64,000 bases of DNA from Candidatus Poribacteria bacterium (GTDB lineage: Bacteria > Poribacteria > WGA-4E > WGA-3G), in NCBI GenBank assembly GCA_009841255.1, contig VXMD01000032.1, forward strand, positions 243,923 through 307,922, read 5' to 3'. The notes under the pieces were generated by a model. That model had not been told where the DNA came from. It saw only the letters and a list, made by a program, of their open reading frames with translations, and ran no database searches. A program made the translations under genes and the position numbers. Positions 23,935-33,312 of this stretch are shown in pieces. Each line of letters starts with the position of its first letter. Positions within the stretch are counted from its first letter, which is position 1.

Positions 23935-24897
23935 ATGCAAAATCCAATCATCGGACATCAACACATCATCGAGCAACTCCAGCACACCGTAGCATCGGGA
24001 CGTATTGCGGGTGCATACCTTTTCGTCGGACCCACAGGTGTCGGAAAAGAGACGGTCGCTCGCTATTTCGCGCAATTAATCTTCTGCCAACAAGAAGCAC
24101 AACCCCCTACGGTGTGTGGCACATGCCTCGCCTGTCGAAAGGTAGATTCAGGAAATCATCCTGACCTACAGTTCATTCGACCTGAGGGCAGTCTCCTGAA
24201 AATAGGGCAAATTCGAGAGTTGCAAAGGCAGGTTATCTATGAACCCCTTGAAGCGAGTCGAAAGATTTACATTTTGACGGACGTGGATCGAATGAATGCA
24301 GAGGCAGAGAACTGCTTACTTAAGACACTGGAAGAGCCACCCGCTAACTCCGTTTTAATTCTACTGACGTCAAACGCCCAAGTGCTGCTTCCAACGACAC
24401 GCTCTCGATGCCAAATTCTCCAGTTCTATCCGATGTCGACCCAAGAATTAGCAGAAATTTTAGTGGATAGGTTTTCAGTAGTGCCAAAACAGGCAACATC
24501 ACTCGCAATCGCGGCGGGAGGATCCATCGGAAAAGCACTCACACAGATTGAAAACGGTGATCCACTCACCGAAAAAGTGCCAGAAATCCTGAGAGAGACG
24601 GATCCATTAGCCGCTTTCAAACTGGCTGAAGACTTTAAAAATAATCCCGAAACCTTAGGCGAGTTAGTCACATGGTATCGAGACCTCCTCCTTTTACAAC
24701 AAGGCGCGCCCAGCGAATTGATAACCCATATTTACGCCATTGAGGAACTTCGAGCGATTGTTCCCTACTATTCCCACGTGCGCATACAGCAAGCCATCCA
24801 AATCATTTTCGACACCAAATCCCTCCTTGACAACACAAACACGAACGCCACTTTAGCCTTAGAGGTCATGTGTTTAAAATTACTTAAAGCGTCCTAA
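23935..24897 (+). CDS. holB: DNA polymerase III subunit delta prime
   Basis: A 320-residue clamp-loader subunit. It has GPTGVGKETVARYFAQ (residues 32-47), a zinc module CGTCLACRKVDSGNHPDL, LLKTLEEPPANSVLILLTSN and the TTRSRC sensor motif. The normal P-loop GKT is GKE, as in many delta-prime subunits that do not hydrolyse ATP. The ATG at 23935 is chosen over an upstream TTG. Placement after tmk is a common arrangement. Confidence 0.92.
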   Translation: MQNPIIGHQHIIEQLQHTVASGRIAGAYLFVGPTGVGKETVARYFAQLIFCQQEAQPPTVCGTCLACRKVDSGNHPDLQFIRPEGSLLKIGQIRELQRQVIYEPLEASRKIYILTDVDRMNAEAENCLLKTLEEPPANSVLILLTSNAQVLLPTTRSRCQILQFYPMSTQELAEILVDRFSVVPKQATSLAIAAGGSIGKALTQIENGDPLTEKVPEILRETDPLAAFKLAEDFKNNPETLGELVTWYRDLLLLQQGAPSELITHIYAIEELRAIVPYYSHVRIQQAIQIIFDTKSLLDNTNTNATLALEVMCLKLLKAS

Positions 24898-24940
24898 TGG
24901 CTCAGGTATGAATCTCGAAAAATATAAGGGGAAAGACAGA

Positions 24941-24969
24941 TTGACAGACAGGCTTTCTCATGGTATAAT
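24941..24969 (+). promoter_or_regulatory. Consensus sigma-70-type promoter of metG
   Basis: TTGACA (24941-24946), 17 nt, TATAAT (24964-24969): a perfect match to the consensus, 57 nt before the metG start. Confidence 0.8.
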
Positions 24970-25026
24970 TTTAACAAATTATACACAGCCTAAATCAGAG
25001 TCTTAAAAAGGAAATACGGAAACACA

Positions 25027-26922
25027 ATGAGTGCATTTTATGTCACCACACCCATCTACTATGTAAACGGTGAACCCCACGCAGGACACGGCTATAGCAC
25101 TATTGTTGCCGACGCTTTGGCGCGCTATCACCGCCTCAAAGGCAATGACGTTTTCTTCCTGACCGGTGTCGATGAACACGGTGCAAATGTATACAAAGCC
25201 GCTGAAGAGGCAGGACTTGCCCCGCAAGCGTATTGCGATAAAATGGCACCGATATTTATGAAATTTTGGGAAGGATTGAATATTTCAAACGACATCTTCA
25301 TGCGGACGACGAGTGATATGCACAAGCGCGGCGCAGAGAAATTCCTCATTGCCCTCCACGATAGCGGGGATGTCTACAAAGGCTCTTATGAGGGACACTA
25401 CTGCCGCCCGTGTGAGCGATTTTTCACTGAAAAAGACCTGACGGACGAAAAAATCTGCCCAATTCATAAACTGCCCTTGGAATGGCTTGAGGAGGAGAAC
25501 TATTTCTTTAGGCTTTCCAAGTATCAAGATCGTTTACTCGCGCATTTCCAAGAAAACCCGGACTTTGTCTATCCTGCCGCCCGGCGCAATGAACTTTTGA
25601 GCGTCCTCGATTCCGGCTTGGAAGATATAAGCATCTCTCGTGCCTCCGTCTCGTGGGGCATCTCTTTACCCTTTGATCCCGAGCATATCGTCTACGTCTG
25701 GATTGAGGCGTTGATGAATTACATGACCGCCCTCGGTTATGAAACCGAGAGTGAGCAGTACCGCACCTTTTGGCCCGCCACCGTCCACCTCATGGGAAAA
25801 GACATCAGCCGTTTTCATGCACTGATTTGGCCCGCAATGTTGATGGCGGTTAACTTACCGCTTCCGAAGCAGGTCGTCGCACACGGTATGATGACGAAGG
25901 ATGGCGAAGCGCTGAGTAAAACGCGCGGTATCTTCGTTGATATGGACACGGACATCGCCACATACGGATTGGACGCCTTCCGTTATTACCTCCTGCGTGA
26001 GTTTAGTTTCGGAAACGATGGCGATTACCGTCCCACCCGTTTACATGCTCGCTACAACGCCGATCTCGCCAACGATCTGGGGAACCTGCTCAATCGCGTT
26101 CTCGGTTTAGTTAACAAAAACTTTGAAGGGATTCCCGAACCGACAACACCCGGTGAATTTGACGACGAAATCACGGCGATGGCGCAGACGACAGTAGATA
26201 AATTAGATGAACATATCAACGCTTTCGCTTTTGACACAGCGTTGGAAACCATCTGGGAATTCGTCCGGCGTCTCAACCGGTATGTCCAACAGACGCAGGT
26301 CTGGACGCTCGCGAAGCCTGAGACGAAACCGAGAATGGGCACGATCCTTTACAATAGCTTAGAGGCACTCCGATTCATTTCTGTCCTGATCTCACCTTTC
26401 GTTCCAGAGACTGCTGAGAAGATTCAGAAACAGATCGGTTTAACGGAATTCGATGCCGTCGCAGAATGGGGACGTTTACCGGTAGGACTGACAACCAGTC
26501 GAGGGGAACCGATTTTCCCGCGTGTCGATGTCAAAAAAGAGAAACAGTCGCAGCCGAAAGCAGCCACGCAGCCCAAACAGAAGAAGAAAAAAGAAACATC
26601 CAGTCTTGTTTCCTTCGCTGATTTCCAAAAATTGGATCTGCGTGTGGCACGTATCCTCAGTGCCGAACCGATTGAAGGGGCGGACCGACTCCTCAAATTG
26701 CAGGTAGACCTCGGCACCGAAGAACGGCAACTCGTCGCTGGAATCGCTGAACACTATAAACCTGGAGCATTGGCGGGTAAACAGGTAATCGTCGTCGCAA
26801 ATTTAGAGCCCGCAACGATTCGTGGTGTTGAATCACACGGCATGATCCTCGCCGGGAGTGCTGATTCCGTCGTTTTGGCGACCCTTGAAACAGAAATGCC
26901 CCTCGGCACACAAGTAAGGTAG
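25027..26922 (+). CDS. metG: Methionyl-tRNA synthetase with C-terminal tRNA-binding domain
   Basis: A 631-residue class I synthetase. HIGH corresponds to HAGH in YVNGEPHAGHGYSTIVADAL. The zinc-knuckle region CRPCERFFTEKDLTDEKICPIHKL has three Cys and one His. KMSKS is degenerate: GEALSKTRG, where the catalytic Lys remains. The C-terminal EMAPII/OB-fold domain (about 525-631) starts VSFADFQKLDLRVARILSAEPI and is joined by a Lys-rich linker. A consensus promoter lies just upstream. The AddB-like gene follows after 30 nt. Confidence 0.95.
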   Translation: MSAFYVTTPIYYVNGEPHAGHGYSTIVADALARYHRLKGNDVFFLTGVDEHGANVYKAAEEAGLAPQAYCDKMAPIFMKFWEGLNISNDIFMRTTSDMHKRGAEKFLIALHDSGDVYKGSYEGHYCRPCERFFTEKDLTDEKICPIHKLPLEWLEEENYFFRLSKYQDRLLAHFQENPDFVYPAARRNELLSVLDSGLEDISISRASVSWGISLPFDPEHIVYVWIEALMNYMTALGYETESEQYRTFWPATVHLMGKDISRFHALIWPAMLMAVNLPLPKQVVAHGMMTKDGEALSKTRGIFVDMDTDIATYGLDAFRYYLLREFSFGNDGDYRPTRLHARYNADLANDLGNLLNRVLGLVNKNFEGIPEPTTPGEFDDEITAMAQTTVDKLDEHINAFAFDTALETIWEFVRRLNRYVQQTQVWTLAKPETKPRMGTILYNSLEALRFISVLISPFVPETAEKIQKQIGLTEFDAVAEWGRLPVGLTTSRGEPIFPRVDVKKEKQSQPKAATQPKQKKKKETSSLVSFADFQKLDLRVARILSAEPIEGADRLLKLQVDLGTEERQLVAGIAEHYKPGALAGKQVIVVANLEPATIRGVESHGMILAGSADSVVLATLETEMPLGTQVR

Positions 26923-26952
26923 CAGGCAGACGCTGCGTGCTGTGATGACAAG

Positions 26953-29900
26953 ATGAAAGACATAGAAAACATTCTTAAAACCCGCATCCAGAACGATGAC
27001 GCACGCACCTTCGTCATCATCGTACCGACCGATGCCGCGCGTCTGGGGCGTCAGCGCGAATTGATCGGTTATCACCCGAAACAAGCAGTCCCTAACCTAC
27101 GCGTCTACACACTCGGAAACTTCATCCAAAGGCTATATGACCGAGTCCGTCCAGCAAAATCACACATTTCCCAAGGCATCCAGAATCTTTGGCTGCATGA
27201 AATCGCGAATCCTCAACCGGACAACCCTGACGCCTACCGTTATGATACATTTCGACCCAGCCAAAACATCCCAGTGCCGGATAGCACACTCTCCCTCATC
27301 GCTGACACGATTAACAGTCTTAAAGAATACGGGGAGGACACGTTAAATATCGGAAATGGCGAACCACAGAATCCAACCGAGGAGGACCTCGTTCACATTT
27401 ATAACGATTATGAGATCAAACTTAAAGACCGTTGGATAGATGAACAAGGCAAGCGTCTGCACCTTGCTAACGCTAAAAATTTTGGCGCACTTATGATCGA
27501 GGCATTTCCAAGAGTCAATCTTGTCCTTATTGAAGGATTTACCGCCCTTTCTAAAACCGACACCAAAATCTTGACACACATTGCCAAGATACCTCAGATA
27601 GAGATGTGGTTCCGGACCGACTGTGTTGAAGAAAACGAGAATCTGTATAAAAATATTATTAGCCTCGTCTCGCTATTTAGTGATGCAAATGCCAATATCG
27701 ATCCTCACTACGAGCGCGAACCCGAACGGCATCAACATTACGCCAATAACCTGTTTCGAACGGATAACGCTTGTGTAACCCAAATTGCGGCACCTCATAT
27801 TAAAGTGTTGAAACCCGCCGATCGTTCTGAAGAAGTGGCACAGATTGGACACCTGATCCAAAAACACGTCGCCGAAGGACACTGCAAGTTAAGTGAGATC
27901 TGTGTCGCCTGTTATAATATAGAACAATATGAACGACGCATCGCTGAGGTTTTTCCAACTTACGATATTCCGTACTCGCTTGTAGAAAGACTGCCGTTGA
28001 CAAAGTCAGAAGTTGTCAAAGCAATATTTTCTCGTCTTTCAACCCGCCAAGCCCCATTAGACAGTGTCTATTTTTCTGAAGTTGAGCCTGCGTCACACAC
28101 ACGACTGTTTCACCCCGACGTGTTTCAGAGGTATGTCAATGACCTACTCACAGAAGGCAGAGTCATCCAGCATATTCTAAACCCGATGCTGAAAAAAAAT
28201 CAGGAGGTTGTCGAAGGCGAGATTGAGGCGTATCACCAATTCAAGAGGATTGTTAAAGAACTTTGTAGCGTTTTAAAATCGGACGGGGTTGAATCGTGTC
28301 CCCTTGGTGATTACATTGAGAAACTCTATCACATTGCAAAGCATACAAACTATCAAAAGAGAGCAACAACTAAGGAAGAAACCGTCAAAATTACACGACT
28401 CAGCGAACTGAGAAGTTTGGAATTTAACACCGTCTTTTTATGTGATTTTGTGGAAGGCAGTTTTCCAGAAAATTATCGACCGGATCCACTGCTCCCAAAC
28501 CATCCCTATCGTACCGAAGAAGAGCAACTACACGATAATCGGTTCATGTTCTACGGGGTACTCAAGTCTTTTCGAGAACGACTCTATCTTCTTGTACCGC
28601 AGCGTGAGCGTGAAGCCGAACTCATCCCCTCTCCCTTTCTCGGGCAATTAAAGGCGATCGCCACTATTGAGGAGAAGGAGGTTTCGAAGCCCTTGCGGGG
28701 TAGTACAACCGGTTTCCTCAGTGGGTATGGTGACCACGTATGGACAACACCTACCCCCGCCACTGAAGAATTCCCTGCTGAAATCGCAGAGATGCGTCCT
28801 TTAATAAACCACGTCGTTAAGGTTGAAAAAAGTCGAGAAAAGGCACACGATCACCTGGCGTATGAAGGGATTTTAACGGCTGAAACGCTTTCTCATGCGA
28901 GCCAAAAGCGTTTAGAAAATTGGCGGCATCAGACCTATTCCGTCACGGAATTGGAAACCTATGCCAAATGTCCATTCCAGTATTTTGTCGACACAGTTTT
29001 GAAATTCAGGATTAAAGATGACGAAACAGAAGATGAATTATCCAGTCTTGAAAAAGGATCACTCCTCCATGGCGTCCTCTTTGAATTTTACAACAACCGT
29101 CGCACCCAAAAAAAACCACTGATTGGACACTGTGACGAGGACGCCTTTAAAGACGCAGAAACGCAATTAAATGAACTGCTTGATCATAAAGCGAAAGAAC
29201 AGCGCAACGAGCGGACAGAGAAGCCTATTGGCGAGAACAATCTCTTTTGGGAAACGGATGTGGATAAACTGAAGGTTGCACTCCATAAATGGCTTGAAGC
29301 AGAACGCACCTACGGTTTGTCTGTTTTGCCACGCTATTTTGAGGTCAGTTTTGGACAGAAACGCGAACCGAGAGACCCAGAACTTAGCTGCACTGAACCA
29401 ATTACGATCGGCGAGGTGCGTATGACTGGTAAAATTGACCGCATTGATACAGGTAACGGCACATTTAATATTATTGACTATAAAACTGGAAGTTCCACCG
29501 TTAGAATGCCGGAGATCCTTAGCGGGCGGAGCCTTCAACTCCCGGTCTACCTTCAAATTGCCGCAGAATTGCTGAATGGGAAAGAGAGGGCAGGATTAGG
29601 CCCCGCAGCAGGTCTTTATCATAAAATTAGATTGGATCAATGTAAAGTTGAACTCGGTATCGGAACGGAATCAGAGAATGGGATTGCCTACAATGCCTAC
29701 AATGGTAAGGACTGGAAATCAGTCAATAGAAGTGGTCAATTGTTAGCGGATGAAACCTTCGATGAACGGCTTGTACGCGTTAATGGCTACGTTCAACAGT
29801 ATGTAGACAGTATATCCAAGGGCACCTTTCCTCTCATCACGCGCGTTGAGACATTCGTAGATTCCGAAGAAGAAGGCGATACACCAATCACACCCCATAA

Positions 29901-29985
29901 TAAAACAGAACCCTGTAATTACTGCCGTTACAAGCGTGTGTGTCGTGTCGGCGCAATCTCTGAAACACCTCAACCGGATGACTAA
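26953..29985 (+). CDS. AddB/RexB-like PD-(D/E)XK nuclease
   Basis: A 1010-residue protein of the AddB class. The N-terminal part is an inactive helicase-like fold (FVIIVPTDAARLGRQRELI; LEFNTVFLCDFVEGSFPENYRPDPLLP). The C-terminal RecB-type nuclease domain has GKIDRIDTGNGTFNIIDYKTGS (D...DYK). Cysteines in YAKCPFQYFVD and CNYCRYKRVCR match the 4Fe-4S staple of AddB nucleases. In known systems AddB works with AddA to process double-strand breaks; no addA is in the window. Confidence 0.8.
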   Translation: MKDIENILKTRIQNDDARTFVIIVPTDAARLGRQRELIGYHPKQAVPNLRVYTLGNFIQRLYDRVRPAKSHISQGIQNLWLHEIANPQPDNPDAYRYDTFRPSQNIPVPDSTLSLIADTINSLKEYGEDTLNIGNGEPQNPTEEDLVHIYNDYEIKLKDRWIDEQGKRLHLANAKNFGALMIEAFPRVNLVLIEGFTALSKTDTKILTHIAKIPQIEMWFRTDCVEENENLYKNIISLVSLFSDANANIDPHYEREPERHQHYANNLFRTDNACVTQIAAPHIKVLKPADRSEEVAQIGHLIQKHVAEGHCKLSEICVACYNIEQYERRIAEVFPTYDIPYSLVERLPLTKSEVVKAIFSRLSTRQAPLDSVYFSEVEPASHTRLFHPDVFQRYVNDLLTEGRVIQHILNPMLKKNQEVVEGEIEAYHQFKRIVKELCSVLKSDGVESCPLGDYIEKLYHIAKHTNYQKRATTKEETVKITRLSELRSLEFNTVFLCDFVEGSFPENYRPDPLLPNHPYRTEEEQLHDNRFMFYGVLKSFRERLYLLVPQREREAELIPSPFLGQLKAIATIEEKEVSKPLRGSTTGFLSGYGDHVWTTPTPATEEFPAEIAEMRPLINHVVKVEKSREKAHDHLAYEGILTAETLSHASQKRLENWRHQTYSVTELETYAKCPFQYFVDTVLKFRIKDDETEDELSSLEKGSLLHGVLFEFYNNRRTQKKPLIGHCDEDAFKDAETQLNELLDHKAKEQRNERTEKPIGENNLFWETDVDKLKVALHKWLEAERTYGLSVLPRYFEVSFGQKREPRDPELSCTEPITIGEVRMTGKIDRIDTGNGTFNIIDYKTGSSTVRMPEILSGRSLQLPVYLQIAAELLNGKERAGLGPAAGLYHKIRLDQCKVELGIGTESENGIAYNAYNGKDWKSVNRSGQLLADETFDERLVRVNGYVQQYVDSISKGTFPLITRVETFVDSEEEGDTPITPHNKTEPCNYCRYKRVCRVGAISETPQPDD

Positions 29986-30020
29986 CATCCGCTTTTTGTT
30001 TCCACTATTCAAACGAAAAT

Positions 30021-30167
30021 AGTAAGCCCGTAACGGAGTGGAGGGGTATTTGCTTCGGGTATTTGCTTGGGCGTTTCTGCGGATTTCTGCGGATTTCTTC
30101 AACTCTACGGAAAGGCACGTAAAATTCCTAACCCATCCCACCGATCCGCAAGGTATAATTAAAAAAT
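30021..30167 (+). repeat. Family A leader repeat (copy 5, enlarged)
   Basis: AGCCCGTAACGGAGTGGAGG at the left, an internal duplication of GCGGATTTCT, GGAAAGGCACGT, and ATCCGCAAGGTATAATTAAA at the right end. This copy is not next to a start codon; the sodA promoter begins about 15 nt after it. Confidence 0.65.
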
Positions 30168-30181
30168 CTTCCAGAAAAAAC

Positions 30182-30210
30182 TTGCACACTTCTGACAAAT
30201 CTGTTATACT
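30182..30210 (+). promoter_or_regulatory. Sigma-70-type promoter of sodA
   Basis: TTGCAC (30182-30187), 17 nt, TATACT (30205-30210), 87 nt before the sodA ATG. Confidence 0.65.
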
Positions 30211-30297
30211 TTCTGAGATCTTTAGGACGTTGCTTGCACACCCCTTAGGGCGCAGACTCGCAAACGTATATCAAAAACAAATAGGAGATTATTCTAA

Positions 30298-30903
30298 ATG
30301 GCACATACATTACCAGCGCTCCCTTACGCGCATGATGCTTTAGAACCTTATATTGATACACTAACGATGGAAATCCATCACGGTAAACACCATCAGGCAT
30401 ATATCACCAACCTCAATACCGCTTTAGAGGGACTCGGTGACCTCGCTAATATGGATATTCACGACCTGCTCAGCAACCTCGACCAGGTGCCGGAAGACAA
30501 ACGCCAAGCCGTCATCAACAACGGCGGTGGACACGCAAATCATTCACTCTTCTGGTCGATCATGGGTCCGAATGGTGGCGAACCCGGCGGAGAAATCGCA
30601 GCGGCGATAAACTCTACCTTCGGATCACTTGAGGCAGCAAAGGAACAATTTGTTACAGCCGCAACCACACGCTTCGGTTCTGGGTGGGCATGGCTCGTCC
30701 TCGGCGACAACGGTCTGGAAATCTACTCCACCGCAAATCAGGACAGTCCGATTATGCAGGGACATACCCCGCTTCTCGGGCTCGATGTTTGGGAGCACGC
30801 CTACTATCTGAATTACCAGAATCGCCGTCCAGATTACGTTGAGGCATGGGGAAACGTTATCAACTGGACCCGGGTCAATGAACTTTATATAGCGAACGCC
30901 TAA
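30298..30903 (+). CDS. sodA: Superoxide dismutase (Fe/Mn)
   Basis: A 201-residue Fe/Mn superoxide dismutase. Ligands are His27 (EIHHGKHH), His82 ([10 protein letters not shown]), and Asp163 and His167 ([23 protein letters not shown]). No signal peptide, so it is cytosolic. Metal choice is uncertain. The ATG follows ATAGGAGATTATTCTAA. A near-perfect hairpin at 30928-30968 follows and may end transcription. Confidence 0.96.
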   Translation: MAHTLPALPYAHDALEPYIDTLTMEIHHGKHHQAYITNLNTALEGLGDLANMDIHDLLSNLDQVPEDKRQAVINNGGGHANHSLFWSIMGPNGGEPGGEIAAAINSTFGSLEAAKEQFVTAATTRFGSGWAWLVLGDNGLEIYSTANQDSPIMQGHTPLLGLDVWEHAYYLNYQNRRPDYVEAWGNVINWTRVNELYIANA

Positions 30904-30927
30904 CCTTTCGTAACAAGTTTCACATGT

Positions 30928-30968
30928 TGGTAGGGGTAGGAGCGAAGTGCGTTTCAAACCTACCCTCT
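30928..30968. repeat. Family C-like hairpin after sodA
   Basis: GGTAGGGGTAGG (from 30929) is nearly complementary to CCTACCCTCTAC at the right. A possible 3' mRNA hairpin; no T-run follows. Confidence 0.5.
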
Positions 30969-31035
30969 ACTTCCTGTAACAACAAACACGGTTCGTCGTA
31001 CTGTATGTGCAAGAGGGCACGGTTCAATTAAATTT

Positions 31036-31064
31036 TTGACTTTTCCCTCTGAATGTGTTATACT
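31036..31064 (+). promoter_or_regulatory. Promoter of the ilvBNC T-box transcript
   Basis: TTGACT (31036-31041), 17 nt, TATACT (31059-31064). Transcription would start near 31071 and run through the T-box leader. Confidence 0.75.
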
Positions 31065-31340
31065 TAAAGTATAAACATAATTCTTTTTGGCACGTCCGTG
31101 AAACTTCATTCAAATGGCGTGCGTAATTAAAAACTTAAATAGATTACCCATAAAAGCGTTGAAGGGGAGGAGTAAGTCGTCCAGGCTTGCAAGAGAAGGA
31201 GACTCACAGGCTGAAAAGTCTCCACAAGTTCCCTCGACTGAAGGTCGCCCTGGAGCTGCTAATCTGAACAGTCCGTAGTACCTCAGTAGGATTGGCCGGT
31301 GTGATGTCCGTTAACGCATCCCAAAGAGTGCTCTTTCTCA

Positions 31341-31401
31341 TTGTAGGAGGGTTTTGTAAACCCGATACGCTCCTATTGTAGGAGGGCTTTGTGAGCCCGA
31401 T
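31341..31401. repeat. Two family C hairpins inside T-box Stem III
   Basis: TTGTAGGAGGGTTTTGTAAACCC (31341-31363) and TTGTAGGAGGGCTTTGTGAGC-CC (31376-31398) differ in stem sequence but each pairs with itself (GGGTTT/AAACCC, GGGCT/AGCCC). They sit between the two arms of Stem III. Confidence 0.8.
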
Positions 31402-31452
31402 ATCTTGAGAAAGGGAATCGGAGTGGTACCACGGTAAGGTCAGTGTGAATGC

Positions 31453-31489
31453 CCTTCTCGTCTCCATGTTCGGAACGAGGAGGCTTTTT
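31453..31489 (+). terminator. T-box attenuator terminator
   Basis: Nine-pair stem CCTTCTCGT/ACGAGGAGG (one G-U) followed by CTTTTT, 71 nt before the ilvB start. The 5' arm would also be used by the antiterminator. Confidence 0.8.
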
Positions 31490-31559
31490 AATTTTAACGA
31501 CTCCCCGCAGGGAACCGGGAACGATACCCCTTACCCTGTAGTTTATGAGGAAAATTGGC

Positions 31560-33236
31560 ATGGAACTTTCAGGAGCGCAAATCCTTATTGACAGTCTCAA
31601 GCGGGAAGGCGTCGAATATATCTTCGGTGTGAACGGTGGCGCAGCGATGCCGATTTTCGATGCCTTGTACAGTGAGACCGAAATCAAATTGATTCCGATG
31701 CGGCATGAACAAGGGGCTTCCCACGCCGCTGATGGCTACGCACGCGCCACTGGAGACGTCGGGGTCGCACTCGCAACCTCGGGTCCCGGCGCAACCAATC
31801 TCGTTACCGGGATCGCAACCGCTTACATGGATTCGATTCCGATGGTGGCAATCACGGGACAGGTCTTCACCCACTATATCGGCAGCGATGCTTTCCAAGA
31901 GTGCGATGTTATCGGCGTAACGCGTCCGATCTGTAAGCATAGCTACTTAATTAAAGATTGCGACGAGGTCGCAGATGTCGTCGCTGAAGCGTTTCACCTT
32001 GCACAGACTGGGAAACCCGGTCCTGTCATTATTGACATTGCTAAAGACGCCCAGATGCACGAAGCACTGTTTCAATATCCAGAAACAGTTAATATCCGTA
32101 GCTACAAACCGCAAGTTCACGGGGATCCAGCACAAATCGCCAAGGCAGCGGCATTGATTAAAGAAGCGAAACGTCCGATGCTTTATGCCGGTGGGGGGGT
32201 CGTACTTGCCAACGCCAGCGAGGAACTGCGGCAGCTCACGCTCAAAACCCAGATCCCGATTACTGTTACATTGATGGGACTCGGCGCTTTCCCGGAAACA
32301 CATCCTTTGGCGATGGAGATGCCCGGAATGCACGGCTCTTGTTGCGCAAATTACGCTTTTACCGACGCAGACCTTATTATTGCTATCGGAGCAAGATTCG
32401 ATGATCGCGTTACAGGGGATCTCAGTAAATTCGCACCGAACGCAAAAAAAATCCACATCGATATTGACGCCTCCTGTATCGGGAAAAATGTCCCCGTAGA
32501 TGTGCCGATCATTGGTGATGCGAAGAACGTCCTCACTGAACTGAACAAACAGGTTGGCACAGCGGATATCGATCCCTGGCGCGACCAGATTCAGGAGTGG
32601 AAGCAGAAGTACCCATTTGAATACGAACAAAAAGCCGATAAGGTGATGCCGCAATACGTCATTGAGCAAATTTACGAACATTACAGCGATGCGATTGTCG
32701 TTGCGGATGTCGGACAGCACCAGATGTGGGCAGCACAATACTTCAAATTCACCGAACCCCGGCAGTGGCTCAACTCCGGTGGGCTCGGGACAATGGGATT
32801 CAGTCTCCCCGCCGCAATCGGTGCCCAACTCGGATGTCCGGATAAAACCGTCGTCAACATCAATGGGGACGGTTCCTATATCATGACGATCCAAGAATTG
32901 GTGCCAGCGGTTACCATGAAGTTGCCACTGAAGATTTTCATCATCAACAACATGTACTTGGGAATGGTCCGTCAATGGCAGGAATTGTTCCACGGTAAAC
33001 GGTATTCCGCCGTTGACTACCACGACAATCCCGATTTCGCCTTACTCGCACAGGCATTCGGTGCCACAGGATTACGCGTCGAACACACCGAAGATGTTGT
33101 CCCAGCATTACAGAAGGCGAAAGGGATTACCGACGGTCCTGTCGTCATTGACTTTATTGTCGATGAAGAAGAGAATGTGTTCCCGATGGTGCCAGCCGGT
33201 GCCGGACTCGGAGATGTTATCCGCGGGTTATCTTAA
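31560..33236 (+). CDS. ilvB: Acetolactate synthase large subunit
   Basis: A 558-residue ThDP enzyme making acetolactate/acetohydroxybutyrate. The catalytic Glu is in MRHEQGASHAADGYARATG; the ThDP-binding NGDGSYIMTIQELVPAVTMKLPLKIFIINN and the FAD-region IGARFDDRVTGDLSKF mark it as an anabolic, FAD-containing AHAS. GAGGAAA stands 8 nt before the ATG at 31560, so this start is chosen over one five codons upstream. First gene of the ilvB-ilvN-ilvC operon under a T-box. Confidence 0.96.
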   Translation: MELSGAQILIDSLKREGVEYIFGVNGGAAMPIFDALYSETEIKLIPMRHEQGASHAADGYARATGDVGVALATSGPGATNLVTGIATAYMDSIPMVAITGQVFTHYIGSDAFQECDVIGVTRPICKHSYLIKDCDEVADVVAEAFHLAQTGKPGPVIIDIAKDAQMHEALFQYPETVNIRSYKPQVHGDPAQIAKAAALIKEAKRPMLYAGGGVVLANASEELRQLTLKTQIPITVTLMGLGAFPETHPLAMEMPGMHGSCCANYAFTDADLIIAIGARFDDRVTGDLSKFAPNAKKIHIDIDASCIGKNVPVDVPIIGDAKNVLTELNKQVGTADIDPWRDQIQEWKQKYPFEYEQKADKVMPQYVIEQIYEHYSDAIVVADVGQHQMWAAQYFKFTEPRQWLNSGGLGTMGFSLPAAIGAQLGCPDKTVVNINGDGSYIMTIQELVPAVTMKLPLKIFIINNMYLGMVRQWQELFHGKRYSAVDYHDNPDFALLAQAFGATGLRVEHTEDVVPALQKAKGITDGPVVIDFIVDEEENVFPMVPAGAGLGDVIRGLS

Positions 33237-33270
33237 CGATTTTTTAACTATGGGATTTACATAAATTCCC

Positions 33271-33298
33271 CGGTAGGTGCGGTTTCCCAACCGCACTG
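33271..33298. repeat. Family C hairpin before ilvN
   Basis: GTAGGTGCGGTTTCCCAACC followed by GCAC: arms GTGCGGTT/AACCGCAC around TCCC. It lies between ilvB and ilvN, 15 nt before the ilvN start. Confidence 0.7.
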
Positions 33299-33312
33299 AA
33301 AACTACAAAAGA

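Larger units (their letters stand above)
31151..31494 (+). promoter_or_regulatory. T-box riboswitch (candidate Ile specifier) controlling ilvBNC
   Basis: A full T-box leader. Stem I has AGTA (31171-31174), AGAGA (31192-31196) and an apical GGCTGAAAA inside a GGAGAC/GTCTCC helix; TCCAGG (31180-31185) pairs with CCTGGA (31249-31254). The 3' side CTAATCTGAAC holds a candidate specifier ATC (31262-31264, Ile). AGTAGG, GCCGG and CCGTTA (31300-31314) follow, then Stem III with CTTTCTCA/TGAGAAAG arms. The T-box GAGTGGTACCACGG (31421-31434) leads to a terminator: CCTTCTCGT (31453-31461) with ACGAGGAGG (31475-31483) and TTTTT. Uncharged tRNA should stabilise the antiterminator and allow ilvB expression. 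The element is clear; the codon assignment is tentative. Confidence 0.88.

Noticed and set aside
31947-33023. Open frame of 358 codons on the minus strand
   Set aside because: Lies inside ilvB in the opposite direction; its protein has no recognisable motif while ilvB is fully conserved.
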